Source of the DNA: an uncultured Prevotella sp. | GTDB lineage: Bacteria; Bacteroidota; Bacteroidia; Bacteroidales; Bacteroidaceae | Reading direction: 5' to 3' | DNA length: 64,000 nt | Assembly (NCBI GenBank): GCA_938028745.1 | Contig: CALIZL010000020.1 | Location: forward strand, 1-64,000 | Shown here: in pieces, positions 16,258 through 25,495 of the stretch | Position numbering within the stretch: position 1 is the stretch's first letter | Layout of the letters: each line of letters begins with the position of its first letter | Notes under the pieces: generated by a model | Told to the model about the DNA's origin: nothing | Databases searched by the model: none | The model's input: only the letters and a program-made list of their open reading frames with translations | Position numbers and translations under genes: made by a program

Positions 16258-17199
16258 TTAAAGTAGGCGTTTCGCTCGTAAAATCCACCACGACAACCCC
16301 GAAACAAGGAACGAAATGACGATGGCCACGGCAAATCCCCACTTGCTTGTTTCCATACCATTGATGAGGTTCATTCCGAAAAGCGAGGCAATGAGTGTGG
16401 GAAACATCATGATGATGCTTACCGAGGTTAGCGTACGCATCACGGTGTTCATGTTGTTGTTGATGATACTCGAATAAGTGTCCATCGTAGATTCGAGAAT
16501 ATCTGAATAGATGCTTGTCGTTTCTCGCGCCTGCGTCATCTCGATGTTCACGTCTTCGATGAGGTCGGCATCCAATTCGTCTACTTGCAGTTTGAATTTC
16601 AATTTCGACAGCAGGTTCTCGTTGCCGCGAATGGAAGTGTTGAAATAGGTGAGCGAATCTTGTAAGCGGCTCAACCCGATTAGCGACTCGTTGTTTACGC
16701 CTTGGTCTAAGTTGTGTTTCGCCTTCTCAATGAGGATGTTTATCTGTTTAAGGCGTTTTAGATACCACACGGCAGACGAGAGGAAGAGTCGGAATATCAT
16801 GTCAACGTGGTCGGTAAAGCCCACTCCCCGTTTCTGCTGATAGCTTACGAAGTCTATCATCATGTTGGTTTCGTAATAACAAACGGTGATGGTTACATCG
16901 CGCTTGTGAATGATACCCAAGGGAACGGTGGTGTAAGGCGTTCGCGAACGTATCTCCTTAACGTATGGTATGCGAAGAATGATGAGCATCCAGCCGTCGT
17001 CGTATTCGTAACGGGCACGCTCGTCGGTGTCGCTGATGTCCGAAAGAAAGTAGTCGGGAATGTTAAAACGTTCTTCAAGAAGGGCTTGATCTTCTTCTGT
17101 TGGACACGTAACCTGTATCCAGCAATTGGGTTGCCACTCGTCGATGACCTTTAATGCAGAATTGAAATTCCAATATGTTCTCATAATGCTAATCTTCAA
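16258..17199 (-). CDS. CorA-family divalent cation (magnesium) transporter
   Basis: A 313-residue protein with a long soluble N-terminal domain rich in charged helices and two C-terminal membrane helices. The signature GMN at residues 275-277 (LFGMNLINGME) closes the first helix, as in the pore of CorA channels. The family forms pentameric Mg2+ (or Co2+/Ni2+) channels of the inner membrane. Divergent from the C10 protease gene, with more than 600 bases between. TAnnTTTG-like sites lie upstream on the minus strand (TACCTTTGC at 17307-17315). Confidence 0.92.
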   Translation of the reverse strand: MKISIMRTYWNFNSALKVIDEWQPNCWIQVTCPTEEDQALLEERFNIPDYFLSDISDTDERARYEYDDGWMLIILRIPYVKEIRSRTPYTTVPLGIIHKRDVTITVCYYETNMMIDFVSYQQKRGVGFTDHVDMIFRLFLSSAVWYLKRLKQINILIEKAKHNLDQGVNNESLIGLSRLQDSLTYFNTSIRGNENLLSKLKFKLQVDELDADLIEDVNIEMTQARETTSIYSDILESTMDTYSSIINNNMNTVMRTLTSVSIIMMFPTLIASLFGMNLINGMETSKWGFAVAIVISFLVSGLSWWILRAKRLL

Positions 17200-17685
17200 A
17201 TAAAACGGTGCAGAAGATTAGCTTGATTGAGCTTAACCTCCTACAACAAAGATAAATCTTTCCGAATGATAATCGTCCATGTATTGGGTGTTATTGTTTC
17301 TATGGTGCAAAGGTAATCAAAAATAGGGAAACAACGATTGGCTTTCTTAAAAAATCTTCCTCGCAAAGAATTTGATAACAGGTAGAAAACCGCATCAAGG
17401 CCAACGGCATGACTTCTATCCTAAATTAACTTTCAATGCCATTTTAGGCCCATGTACTCCGACCATAGCTTACTTAGTATACCTCTTTATATTATAGGGA
17501 ATAGTAAAAAGAGTAAGGGATAATGCCATAACCATCATGATGGAGAATAAAAAATGCTTTGTTTCTCAGAAACACTCTTGTACATTTGTCAAGCAGGCTT
17601 TTCCATCTCATATGTACGAGCCACAGAATAATTGAAGAGTAAAATGCAAATAAAGGTAAAAGGTAAAAATAAATGCACCACAAAG
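17200..17685. other. Intergenic region between corA and the C10 protease gene
   Basis: No convincing gene. Minus-strand -7-like sites for corA are TATCTTTG (near 17250) and TACCTTTGC (17307-17315). The stretch 17330-17685 is AT-rich, and the open frames in it are short and overlap the protease promoter. Confidence 0.4.
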
Positions 17686-17718
17686 TTTGTAAAGAATAAA
17701 ACTTTTCCATATCTTTGC
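17686..17718 (+). promoter_or_regulatory. Promoter of the C10 protease gene
   Basis: TTTG (17686-17689) and a perfect TATCTTTGC (17710-17718) are separated by 20 bases. The leader would be about 110 bases, long enough for post-transcriptional control. Confidence 0.7.
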
Positions 17719-17835
17719 ATCAACTAATATCTGAAAGGCTGTACCCCATGAAACGCATCCAATAAGGGAATAAGAGGCCATGAACATCATCTAGGGGAAA
17801 CAACGCCTTGATAACATCTTTTTGTACCGTGCATC

Positions 17836-19395
17836 ATGAAAAATAATAACATCCAAAAGGCATATTGCCTCATTGCATTTTTGGTTCATTTCACCTGTGC
17901 CAATGCAGTACAGGTGAGTCAAAGAGCTGCGTCAGACTTTGCAAGTAAGTACTTCAAAAAGCCCGAACTCATCAATCGGAGTACCTTAAAGCCGGAAGGC
18001 GATCCCGCATTTTATATCTTCACCAACAGCGAGCACAAGGGGTTTGTAATCGTTTCGGGCGAAAGCGACCTGCCGCCAATATTGGGATATGGCAATAGCT
18101 TCACGCCCAACGACGCCAGGTTGCCCGACTACTTCTATTCGTTGCTGCGCCATTACGAGCTGTTGGTAATGGCATATCGCTGCAATAGGGTTGGTTTTTC
18201 AAAGTCTACGCTAAACGTGAAGAAAGAAATAAAGCCGCTCTTGTCGTGTACCTGGAACCAAGAAATGCCTTTCAAACTCCATACCCCAAAAGAAAAAAAT
18301 GTGAATATGCCAACTGGCTGTGTTGCAACGGCTGTTTCTCAGCTGATGTATCACAACAAATGGCCGACAAAACGACCGCCAGAGTTCGTTAATCAATCAG
18401 GAACAAATGCCCAAAAGAGTCGTGTTTATCTGTGGAATGAGATAAAAGACAACAGTAAACAGATGGGCGAGGCGGGCAAGGATGCCGTTGGCGTGCTGCT
18501 AAGCGATGTGGGAAGGGCCGTAAACATGAAGTACGAGACCAAAGGCAGCACGTCAAATATGCAGTGGGCATTAGATGCCTTGCGCAAGAATTTTGACTAT
18601 TCTGTGAAGCATATTAATAAGGAGTACATGCCCAAGGGGATGTTTTATGAGCTTGTAATTAACGAATTGGCCAATGGCTACCCCGTACTCATCGGCGAAA
18701 GCAGCCATTCGTTCTTGCTCGATGGCATCGACAAGCAAGGCTATGTGCATGTTAATTGGGGATGGGCAGGCGAAAACGATGGGTGGTTTGACTTTAACAC
18801 ACTCTATACTCCGCTCGACGATGAGGTGTTTGGCACCGATGCTTTCGCCTTGGAAATGGAGGCTGTGCTGGCTCATCCCAAGACGGGGCATCATGTTCAA
18901 TTTAAAAATATCAGGGGCTTGGAGGCTCAAGCCGTCGACGCATTTAGGTTTTTACAGCACGAGGTGCCTAGAAACTTCCCCATCCAAGCTAGCTTGAAGA
19001 ACATCGGTACATACAACGAAAGCAACGGAGAGTTTGGACTCTTTACGGGTAAGGTGGGATTGGCCGTATATAATAAAAAAGGAAAGCTGATAAAGGTTGT
19101 GGAATTTAAAGACCCCGCACTGCAATGGACAAGCATGTTCGTCACCAAGGACCTTCGGTTTAACAACATCAACCTTGCTGAACTGCCCAATGGCACCTAC
19201 ACCGTGAGACCCGTCTCCAACGAATTGGTGGCCAAACCTGACAAGTTTTCTGGCTGGCAACCCATCGCTTACAGCAATACTCAAACGCTTGTGGTATCTA
19301 AACACAAAGTGAGCGTTGAGCCGTATGAGTGGAACGACAAGCACATGGACTATACGTTTAACGCAAACACAAGGCTAAGCGCCAAAGGGAAATAA
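17836..19395 (+). CDS. Secreted C10 family cysteine protease (streptopain/interpain type)
   Basis: A 519-residue protease precursor. A signal peptide (~1-24) precedes a Spi-like propeptide (~25-130; FYIFTNSEHKGFVIVSGE is typical). The catalytic domain has the nucleophile Cys162 in PTGCVATAVSQ and the general base His291 in GESSHSFLLDG, followed by the conserved VHVNWGWAGENDGWF (residues 304-318). A C-terminal beta-rich extension (~345-519) is much shorter than that of interpain A. No separate inhibitor gene is adjacent. It is likely secreted or surface-exposed and activated by propeptide removal; the substrates are unknown. Confidence 0.88.
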   Translation: MKNNNIQKAYCLIAFLVHFTCANAVQVSQRAASDFASKYFKKPELINRSTLKPEGDPAFYIFTNSEHKGFVIVSGESDLPPILGYGNSFTPNDARLPDYFYSLLRHYELLVMAYRCNRVGFSKSTLNVKKEIKPLLSCTWNQEMPFKLHTPKEKNVNMPTGCVATAVSQLMYHNKWPTKRPPEFVNQSGTNAQKSRVYLWNEIKDNSKQMGEAGKDAVGVLLSDVGRAVNMKYETKGSTSNMQWALDALRKNFDYSVKHINKEYMPKGMFYELVINELANGYPVLIGESSHSFLLDGIDKQGYVHVNWGWAGENDGWFDFNTLYTPLDDEVFGTDAFALEMEAVLAHPKTGHHVQFKNIRGLEAQAVDAFRFLQHEVPRNFPIQASLKNIGTYNESNGEFGLFTGKVGLAVYNKKGKLIKVVEFKDPALQWTSMFVTKDLRFNNINLAELPNGTYTVRPVSNELVAKPDKFSGWQPIAYSNTQTLVVSKHKVSVEPYEWNDKHMDYTFNANTRLSAKGK

Positions 19396-19540
19396 GGTTG
19401 AAGACTTGTAGTTGGTATGACTCTCCTTATCCACTGGCGAATAATATGGCCGAACAACGTTCATCAGCTTACCATGTCACATCATGTACAAGGCGTCGCA
19501 GAGAGCGAATAATGCCATTTTTTTGTATGCCTGTTTACGT

Positions 19541-19729
19541 TTAATAGCACCAGCTTTCGTTTTTTGTAGCAAGAAAAGCGCGTTTTCTTACCATTGCAAT
19601 GTTCGTGCAAGCATTGAGTTTAACGAAAATGCGCCTTTCTTGGTTTAGGTTTATTACATGTCCTGCCAACTGCTCAAAGCACTTTTCCATTTGCTCTTCA
19701 TGTTCAATAAACAACTCATTATTTGGCAT
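19541..19729 (-). CDS. Possible small protein (62 aa), unknown
   Basis: A 62-residue frame starting MPNNELFIEHEEQMEKCF, with a protein-like composition (acidic helix then basic C-terminal half) and a weak purine-rich stretch (CAGGGTAA) before the ATG. No recognised domain, no -7 element close by, and no homologue in the window. It lies alone between the protease and sppA genes. It could be a genuine small gene or chance; the rest of 19396-19899 shows nothing else. Confidence 0.3.
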   Translation of the reverse strand: MPNNELFIEHEEQMEKCFEQLAGHVINLNQERRIFVKLNACTNIAMVRKRAFLATKNESWCY

Positions 19730-19899
19730 GTGGTTACCCTGTATTCTTTAAGCAAACTTTGTTAAACCAACTACGAAGGCAACATCCACAATCTAGCAAA
19801 AACAACATAATAACCTCCATTGTGTGTTATGGTGGAATGTTTTTTATCACCGACCACTAAAAAACACTAAAAAGATGATGCCTTTCGCCGTAAAATCAA

Positions 19900-19908
19900 T
19901 AACTTTGC
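19900..19908 (+). promoter_or_regulatory. -7 element upstream of sppA
   Basis: TAACTTTGC, 123 bases before the sppA ATG, without a clear -33 partner. Confidence 0.45.
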
Positions 19909-20031
19909 AAAATAGCGCATACAAACACCACCATCAAGACTGGTTGTACGCGTGTTGTGTCCAGCTAAATACAACACGCACAACCTTGCACGATGGTGAC
20001 ACTTACAAATAACCTATTATATCATTGCTGT

Positions 20032-21807
20032 ATGAAAGATTTCTTAAAATCCGCCCTCGCATCCGCCCTTGGAGTGCTTATTTTCTGTCTCTGTTGTTTT
20101 GCTTTTATGATAATGAGCATCATTGGCATGATTGCTTCGGCCGACACTGAGACCAAACTGAAAGACAATTCCGTATTAACAATCAACCTTTCTGGCACCA
20201 TCAGCGAGATGGCAGCCCCAGATATGCTGGGCTTTTTATCGGGCAACACCATCGAAAACAACGGGCTAAACGACATGTTGTTGGCCATCAGAAAAGCAAA
20301 AAACAATGACGACATAAAAGGAATATACCTTGAAGCTGGCCCATTGGCCGCAGGATTCTCCACACTGCAAGAATTGCGCGACGCCTTAGCCGACTTTAAG
20401 AAGAGTGGCAAATGGATTGTTGCCTATGGCGACACCTACACCCAAGGCTGCTATTATGTGGCATCCGTAGCCAACCACATCTTCCTTAACCCGCAAGGAC
20501 AGGTAGATTGGCACGGATTGTCCTCGCAACCATATTATATTAAAGACCTCGCCGCCAAGTTCGGCGTGAAATATCAGGTTGCAAAGGTGGGCACATTTAA
20601 GAGTGCAACGGAAATGTTCACCGAAACAAAGATGAGCGATGCCAACCGTTTACAAGTGTCTACGTATCTCAATGGGCTGTGGGGCAATGTTTGCAAAGCC
20701 GTTTCCGAAAGTAGGAAGATAAGCATTCCTGCCCTTAACACATACGCTGACGAATATCAATTGTTTGCCGATGCGCAAAGTCTTGTAAAGAAACGTTTTG
20801 TAGACAAATTGCTTTATGCCGACCAAGTGAAAGGCGAAGTGAAGAAACTTCTTGGCATCGATGCCGACGAGAGCATCAACCAAGTAGGTGTTACGGCTAT
20901 GTGTAATGTGTCACAAGATGTAGACACCGACGACGGAACCATCGCCATTTACTATGCTGAGGGCGAAATTGTACAGATTGCACCAGGCGGAATGTTTAAC
21001 AATAGCACCAATATCGTGTCGAAAGACATTTGCAAGAACCTTGAAGACCTCAAAAACGATGATGACATTAAGGCCGTTGTGCTGCGTATTAACTCACCCG
21101 GAGGAGACGCTTATGCCTCTGAACAGATTTGGCATCAAGTGACTGAACTGCGCAAGAAGAAACCCGTAGTTGTGTCGATGGGCGACTATGCCGCATCGGG
21201 AGGTTATTATATGAGTTGTGGAGCTAACTGGATTGTGGCCGAACCCAACACTTTAACTGGCAGTATCGGCATCTTTGGCGTGTTCCCCGACCTTAGCGGG
21301 CTAGTTACCGAAAAGCTTGGAGTGAAGTTTGATGAGGTAAAAACCAACGCCAACAGTGCCTTTGGCAACGTTGCTGCACGTCCTTTCAATGCCTCAGAGA
21401 TGGCTATGCTCCAAGGGTATATCAATCGCGGCTATGCAACTTTCCTTAATCGCGTGTCGCAAGGGCGGAAAATGTCTGTTACCAACTTAGATAAGATTGC
21501 CCAAGGACGTGTGTGGCTAGGTACAGATGCCTTGAAAATTAAACTTGTAGACCAATTAGGAGGTATCAAAGATGCCGTAGAAAAGGCTGCACAATTAGCT
21601 AAAATCAAGGATTACGGCGTGTCCGAATATCCTGCACCGGCTAGTTGGCAAGACCAATTGTTCAATAGTGTGGTTCCACGCAACACACTTGACGAACAAT
21701 TACGATTAACTCTTGGTGCCGCTTACGAGCCTTTCATGCTTATTCGCAAAATAAATCAGCGCGAAGCCATACAAGCTCGTCTGCCGTTAGAACTTAACAT
21801 CAGATAA
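20032..21807 (+). CDS. sppA: Signal peptide peptidase SppA, 67K type
   Basis: A 591-residue membrane-anchored serine protease that degrades cleaved signal peptides. An N-terminal helix (~7-37) is followed by two tandem SppA/ClpP-like domains. The catalytic Lys190 lies in AKVGTFKSATEMF of the first and the nucleophile Ser389 in GDYAASGGYYMSCG of the second; the 199-residue spacing matches the Lys209/Ser409 pair of E. coli SppA. The frame is open from 19993, but the ATG at 20032 (MKDFLKSA) gives the proper membrane-anchor start. lpxK follows after eight bases. Confidence 0.93.
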   Translation: MKDFLKSALASALGVLIFCLCCFAFMIMSIIGMIASADTETKLKDNSVLTINLSGTISEMAAPDMLGFLSGNTIENNGLNDMLLAIRKAKNNDDIKGIYLEAGPLAAGFSTLQELRDALADFKKSGKWIVAYGDTYTQGCYYVASVANHIFLNPQGQVDWHGLSSQPYYIKDLAAKFGVKYQVAKVGTFKSATEMFTETKMSDANRLQVSTYLNGLWGNVCKAVSESRKISIPALNTYADEYQLFADAQSLVKKRFVDKLLYADQVKGEVKKLLGIDADESINQVGVTAMCNVSQDVDTDDGTIAIYYAEGEIVQIAPGGMFNNSTNIVSKDICKNLEDLKNDDDIKAVVLRINSPGGDAYASEQIWHQVTELRKKKPVVVSMGDYAASGGYYMSCGANWIVAEPNTLTGSIGIFGVFPDLSGLVTEKLGVKFDEVKTNANSAFGNVAARPFNASEMAMLQGYINRGYATFLNRVSQGRKMSVTNLDKIAQGRVWLGTDALKIKLVDQLGGIKDAVEKAAQLAKIKDYGVSEYPAPASWQDQLFNSVVPRNTLDEQLRLTLGAAYEPFMLIRKINQREAIQARLPLELNIR

Positions 21808-21815
21808 AAATAAAC

Positions 21816-22994
21816 ATGAGGACAGAAGGCGATTTCATCAAAATCCACGAATGGCTCACGCCTTTAAGCTGGCTCTATGGGCTCGGCGTAGGGTTTCGTA
21901 ACCTGCTGTTTAGGCTTGGTGTACTCAAATCCAGGGCGTTCGATATACCCGTAATATCTGTGGGTAACATCACAGTTGGCGGTTCAGGCAAAACCCCTCA
22001 TGTGGAATATCTTGTGTCATTGCTGCTAGATAAGATGAAAGTTGCCGTTCTATCGCGAGGATATAAGCGAAAGAGTAGGGGGTATGTGCTGGCTAACAAC
22101 GAAAGCACCATGTCGCAAATTGGCGACGAACCCTACCAAATGAAACAAAAATTTCCGACATTGTACGTGGCCGTTGACAAGAAAAGGACGCGAGGTATAG
22201 ACATTTTGACTAGTGATGAGCGTACAAAAGATGTTGATGTGATATTGTTAGACGACGCTTACCAGCACCGTTACGTTAAGCTAGGGGTGAACATACTTCT
22301 TGTAGACTATCACCGACTCATCATCTACGACAAGCTTTTGCCTGCCGGTTGTTTACGCGAACCACAAGAAGGCAAGTCGAGAGCCGACATTGTGATTATC
22401 ACTAAATGCCCCAAAGACCTGCGGCCAATGGAGTATCGGGTGCTGATGAAAGCCCTAGATCTCTATCCTTACCAGTCGCTTTACTTCACCACATTGGTGT
22501 ACGACAACCTAAAACCTGTCTACGGAAAAGGCTCGACTGCACTGAGCAGCTTGCCAAAGGCATGCAATGTGCTGTTGCTTACAGGCATTGCATCGCCCAA
22601 ACAGATGCAAACCGACTTATCTGTGTACAACTTCAACCTGCACCAGCTTGCTTTCCCCGACCATCACAACTTCTCAAAAAAGGATGTTCGCACCATTAAC
22701 AACAAGTTCGCCGAACTTCCTTCGCCAAAGATAATCATCACAACAGAGAAAGATGCATCGCGCATCAAGTTCATAGAAGGATTCGAACAAGAAGTTAAGG
22801 ATAACATGTACGCCTTGCCAGTACGCATCCAATTTATGCTGGAACAGGAGGAAAGCTTTAACAATAAAATTATAAACTATGTACGAAAAAATTCAAGAAA
22901 CAGCATCCTGGTTAAAACAAAGGATGACAACAAGTCCCAAAACGGCAATCATTCTCGGAACGGGGCTGGGCCAATTAGCTTCAGAAATAACTGA
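21816..22994 (+). CDS. lpxK: Tetraacyldisaccharide 4'-kinase
   Basis: A 392-residue LpxK, which phosphorylates the 4' position of the lipid A precursor at the inner membrane. It shows the N-terminal amphipathic/hydrophobic segment (WLYGLGVGFRN), a P-loop VGNITVGGSGKT (49-60), SRGYKRKSRGY, GDEPYQMKQKFP, LLDDAYQHR and a late FPDHHNFSKKD. The last 39 codons overlap the start of punA by 116 bases in another frame, an unusually long overlap; the tail is basic and unlike the enzyme core. Consistent with lipid A carrying a 4'-phosphate at some stage. Confidence 0.93.
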   Translation: MRTEGDFIKIHEWLTPLSWLYGLGVGFRNLLFRLGVLKSRAFDIPVISVGNITVGGSGKTPHVEYLVSLLLDKMKVAVLSRGYKRKSRGYVLANNESTMSQIGDEPYQMKQKFPTLYVAVDKKRTRGIDILTSDERTKDVDVILLDDAYQHRYVKLGVNILLVDYHRLIIYDKLLPAGCLREPQEGKSRADIVIITKCPKDLRPMEYRVLMKALDLYPYQSLYFTTLVYDNLKPVYGKGSTALSSLPKACNVLLLTGIASPKQMQTDLSVYNFNLHQLAFPDHHNFSKKDVRTINNKFAELPSPKIIITTEKDASRIKFIEGFEQEVKDNMYALPVRIQFMLEQEESFNNKIINYVRKNSRNSILVKTKDDNKSQNGNHSRNGAGPISFRNN

Positions 22995-23688
22995 CAAATA
23001 CGAGTTCCCTTACAACGAAATACCCAACTTCCCCGTTTCAACAGTAGAAGGGCACGCAGGAAAACTTATCTTTGGCAAGCTGGGTGGCAAGGACATCATG
23101 GCAATGGAAGGGCGTTTCCACTTTTATGAAGGTTACGATATGAAGGAGGTTACGTTCCCCGAACGTGTGATGTACGAGCTAGGCATCGAGACGCTCTTCG
23201 TTTCTAACGCATCGGGGGGCATGAATCCCGACTTTGTTATCGGCGATTTGATGATTATCGACGACCACATCAACTTCTTCCCCGAACATCCTTTGCGTGG
23301 TAAGAACTTCCCAACTGGTCCGCGTTTCCCTGACATGCACGAGGCGTACGACAAGCAATTGCGCGACTTGGCCGACCAAATAGCCAAAGAAAAGGGCATC
23401 AGAGTGGTTCACGGTGTTTATGTTGGCGTGTCTGGTCCAACCTTCGAAACCCCTGCCGAGTATAAGATGTATCACAGATTGGGCGGCGATGCCGTTGGCA
23501 TGAGTACCGTTCCCGAAGTTATTGTGGCACGTCATTGCGGCATTAAGGTGTTTGGAATGAGCATCATCACCGACCTTGGACTGGAAGACCAGCCCGTGGA
23601 AGTAAGCCACGAAGAGGTTCAAGTGGCCGCAAACAAGGCACAACCGCTGATGACCGAGATAATGAGAGAGATTATCAAGCGTAGCTAA
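22879..23688 (+). CDS. punA: Purine nucleoside phosphorylase
   Basis: A 269-residue trimeric-type PNP. Phosphate-binding segments are ILGTGLGQLA (~25-34) and EGRFHFYEG; the base/ribose segments are SNASGGMNPDF and GPTFETPAEYKMYHRLGGDAVGMSTVPE, with the conserved purine-binding Glu. The residue equivalent to human Asn243 (SLITN) is Asp232 here (SIITD). In human PNP the N243D change favours adenosine, so broader substrate use is possible. The ATG at 22879 lies inside lpxK. Salvages purine bases from nucleosides with inorganic phosphate. Confidence 0.92.
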   Translation: MYEKIQETASWLKQRMTTSPKTAIILGTGLGQLASEITDKYEFPYNEIPNFPVSTVEGHAGKLIFGKLGGKDIMAMEGRFHFYEGYDMKEVTFPERVMYELGIETLFVSNASGGMNPDFVIGDLMIIDDHINFFPEHPLRGKNFPTGPRFPDMHEAYDKQLRDLADQIAKEKGIRVVHGVYVGVSGPTFETPAEYKMYHRLGGDAVGMSTVPEVIVARHCGIKVFGMSIITDLGLEDQPVEVSHEEVQVAANKAQPLMTEIMREIIKRS

Positions 23689-23723
23689 GGATTATAGTTA
23701 CAATTCAATATTTACTGAAAAGA

Positions 23724-23774
23724 GGGGCGGCATCGGCTTTTCCACAACCTTTGTGGCAATCGAGATGCCGTCCC
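23724..23774 (+). other. Two-tier hairpin in the punA-thiL gap
   Basis: An outer stem GGGCGGCATC / GATGCCGTCCC (one bulged T) encloses an inner stem CCACAA / TTGTGG. A second, weaker hairpin built from GGCAAACATC / GGTGTTTGTCC follows at ~23782-23812. No T-run follows the first stem, so it is not a standard terminator, and it does not match the TPP riboswitch core. It may be a processing or regulatory structure between punA and thiL. Confidence 0.5.
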
Positions 23775-23898
23775 ACTCAGTTAGGCAAACATCAAAACAT
23801 GGTGTTTGTCCTTCCATATAACCAGTCAACACAAAGCAATTGCTTTTTGTAAATGCAAGTAACGGCTGGCATTCATCCCTAGAAATAAATAACAGACA

Positions 23899-24972
23899 AT
23901 GACAGAAATATCCGCCCTTGGCGAGTTTGGACTGATAAAGCGCCTAACAAAAGACCTCAAAACCAACAACGACGCAACCCTTTATGGCGTGGGCGACGAT
24001 TGTGCCGTGTTGCATTATCCCGATAGTGAGGTGTTGGTAAGCACCGACATGCTGATGGAAGGCGTGCATTTCGACCTCACCTATATCGACATGTACCACT
24101 TAGGTTTCAAGTCGGCACAGGTAAACATCAGCGACATCTTCGCCATGAACGGTACGCCGCGCCAACTTATCGTAAGCTTGGCATTAAGCAAACGCTTTAA
24201 GGTTGAAGACCTCGAAGAGTTTTATGCTGGGCTGCGCGCTGCTTGCGAACAGTGGAAAGTAGATATTGTTGGCGGCGATACAACATCGTCTTACACGGGG
24301 TTGGCCATCAGCATCACTTGTATTGGTGAAGCTCCGAGAGACGAAATTGTTTACCGCAACGGCGCAAAAGATACCGATTTGATATGTGTGTCGGGCGATT
24401 TGGGGGCGGCTTACATGGGGCTGCAACTTCTCGAAAGGGAGAAAACCGTGTATTATCAACAGGTTGACGAGGCTAGAAAGAAGAACGACCAACTGGCTCT
24501 GCAACAGCTAAAAGCCTTTCAGCCCGACTTTGCCGGCAAGGAATATCTCTTGCAAAGGCAATTAAGGCCAGAGGCCAGAGGCGACATCATTAAGCGATTG
24601 CGCGAGGCTAATATCAAGCCTACCGCGATGATGGATATTTCCGATGGGCTTAGTAGTGAACTATTGCACATCTGCGACCAAAGTAATTGTGGGTGTAGGG
24701 TTTTTGAAAAGAACATCCCCATCGACTATCAAACAGCGGTGATGGCCGAAGAGATGAATATGAACGTAACTACTTGTGCCATGAATGGCGGCGAAGACTA
24801 TGAGTTGCTGTTCACCGTTCCTATTGGCGACCATTCCAAAATCGAGGAAATGAAGGGTGTTAAACTCATTGGACACATCACAAGGCCTGAGTTTGGTAAA
24901 CAGCTTGTCGCTCGCGACGGTACAGAGTTCGAAGTTACAGCCCAAGGTTGGAATCCCTTGCAAGGGCAGTAG
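23899..24972 (+). CDS. thiL: Thiamine-monophosphate kinase
   Basis: A 357-residue ThiL of the PurM/HypE ATP-binding fold. It phosphorylates thiamine phosphate to thiamine diphosphate. Family features are the N-terminal GEFGLIKRLTK, the Mg/ATP-binding GVGDDCAV (~31-38), STDMLMEGVHFDL, VNISDIFAMNGTPRQ, VGGDTTSSYTG, CVSGDLGAAYMGL, MMDISDGLSSEL and MNGGEDYELLF. It is 210 bases after punA and may be transcribed with it or separately. A strong terminator follows at 25083. No TPP riboswitch motif was found upstream. Confidence 0.94.
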   Translation: MTEISALGEFGLIKRLTKDLKTNNDATLYGVGDDCAVLHYPDSEVLVSTDMLMEGVHFDLTYIDMYHLGFKSAQVNISDIFAMNGTPRQLIVSLALSKRFKVEDLEEFYAGLRAACEQWKVDIVGGDTTSSYTGLAISITCIGEAPRDEIVYRNGAKDTDLICVSGDLGAAYMGLQLLEREKTVYYQQVDEARKKNDQLALQQLKAFQPDFAGKEYLLQRQLRPEARGDIIKRLREANIKPTAMMDISDGLSSELLHICDQSNCGCRVFEKNIPIDYQTAVMAEEMNMNVTTCAMNGGEDYELLFTVPIGDHSKIEEMKGVKLIGHITRPEFGKQLVARDGTEFEVTAQGWNPLQGQ

Positions 24973-25082
24973 TTGTCCAAGCCATTCCGTCTACCACTCT
25001 CTAACGAGAACATCGCTTTGAGATATAGTTTCAAACACCATGCGCTCCATTCGCGTTCCGTACGTAGGGGCATAGCATTAGG

Positions 25083-25115
25083 CTCCCGATTTCACGATGA
25101 AATCGGGAGTTTTTG
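25083..25115 (+). terminator. Intrinsic terminator after thiL
   Basis: A perfect 12-bp stem CTCCCGATTTCA / TGAAATCGGGAG with a 3-base loop is followed by TTTTTG. Confidence 0.93.
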
Positions 25116-25350
25116 TTATACCACGTAACAAGTAGACCTTGTGCGGGCAGCTTTCTTCAACCCTATCGGCTCATTAAATGGTTTCGTATAACAACTTGAA
25201 GGCATCTTGACTTGTATTATTTCTATAAATAAAGCGGATTTTGTTATCTTTGTAATGCCAACACAAAACAAACACTCCGCTCATATACGAAGTGCAGAAC
25301 AAATCAACTCACTGGCTTATAAACTCACGAAAACCACAACTCCCAAGTAC

Positions 25351-25495
25351 ATCAACTCATAAACTCGCAAACTTATCAACTCATAAACTCACAAACTCTC
25401 AAACTTATCAACTCACAAACTCATAAACTTATTAACTCATAAACTTATTAACTCATAAACTCATAAACTCACAAACTCACAAACTCACAAAACTT
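25351..25495 (+). repeat. 7/8-base tandem tract of repeat C
   Basis: About eighteen imperfect units alternating TCATAAAC, TCACAAAC and TTATCAAC. The tract has almost no G on this strand. It is the longest and most regular tract among the copies together with copy E, suggesting recent slippage. Confidence 0.85.

Noticed and set aside
17492..17790. Two overlapping hydrophobic minus-strand frames upstream of the C10 protease
   Set aside because: They overlap the protease promoter, lack ribosome-binding sites and reflect AT-rich sequence.
19824..20012. 62-aa plus-strand frame before sppA
   Set aside because: Its start lies upstream of the TAACTTTGC element, and the composition (His, Thr, Trp runs) is not protein-like.
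23699..23898. TPP riboswitch upstream of thiL
   Set aside because: The CUGAGA and other conserved TPP core sequences are absent, although the region does form hairpins.
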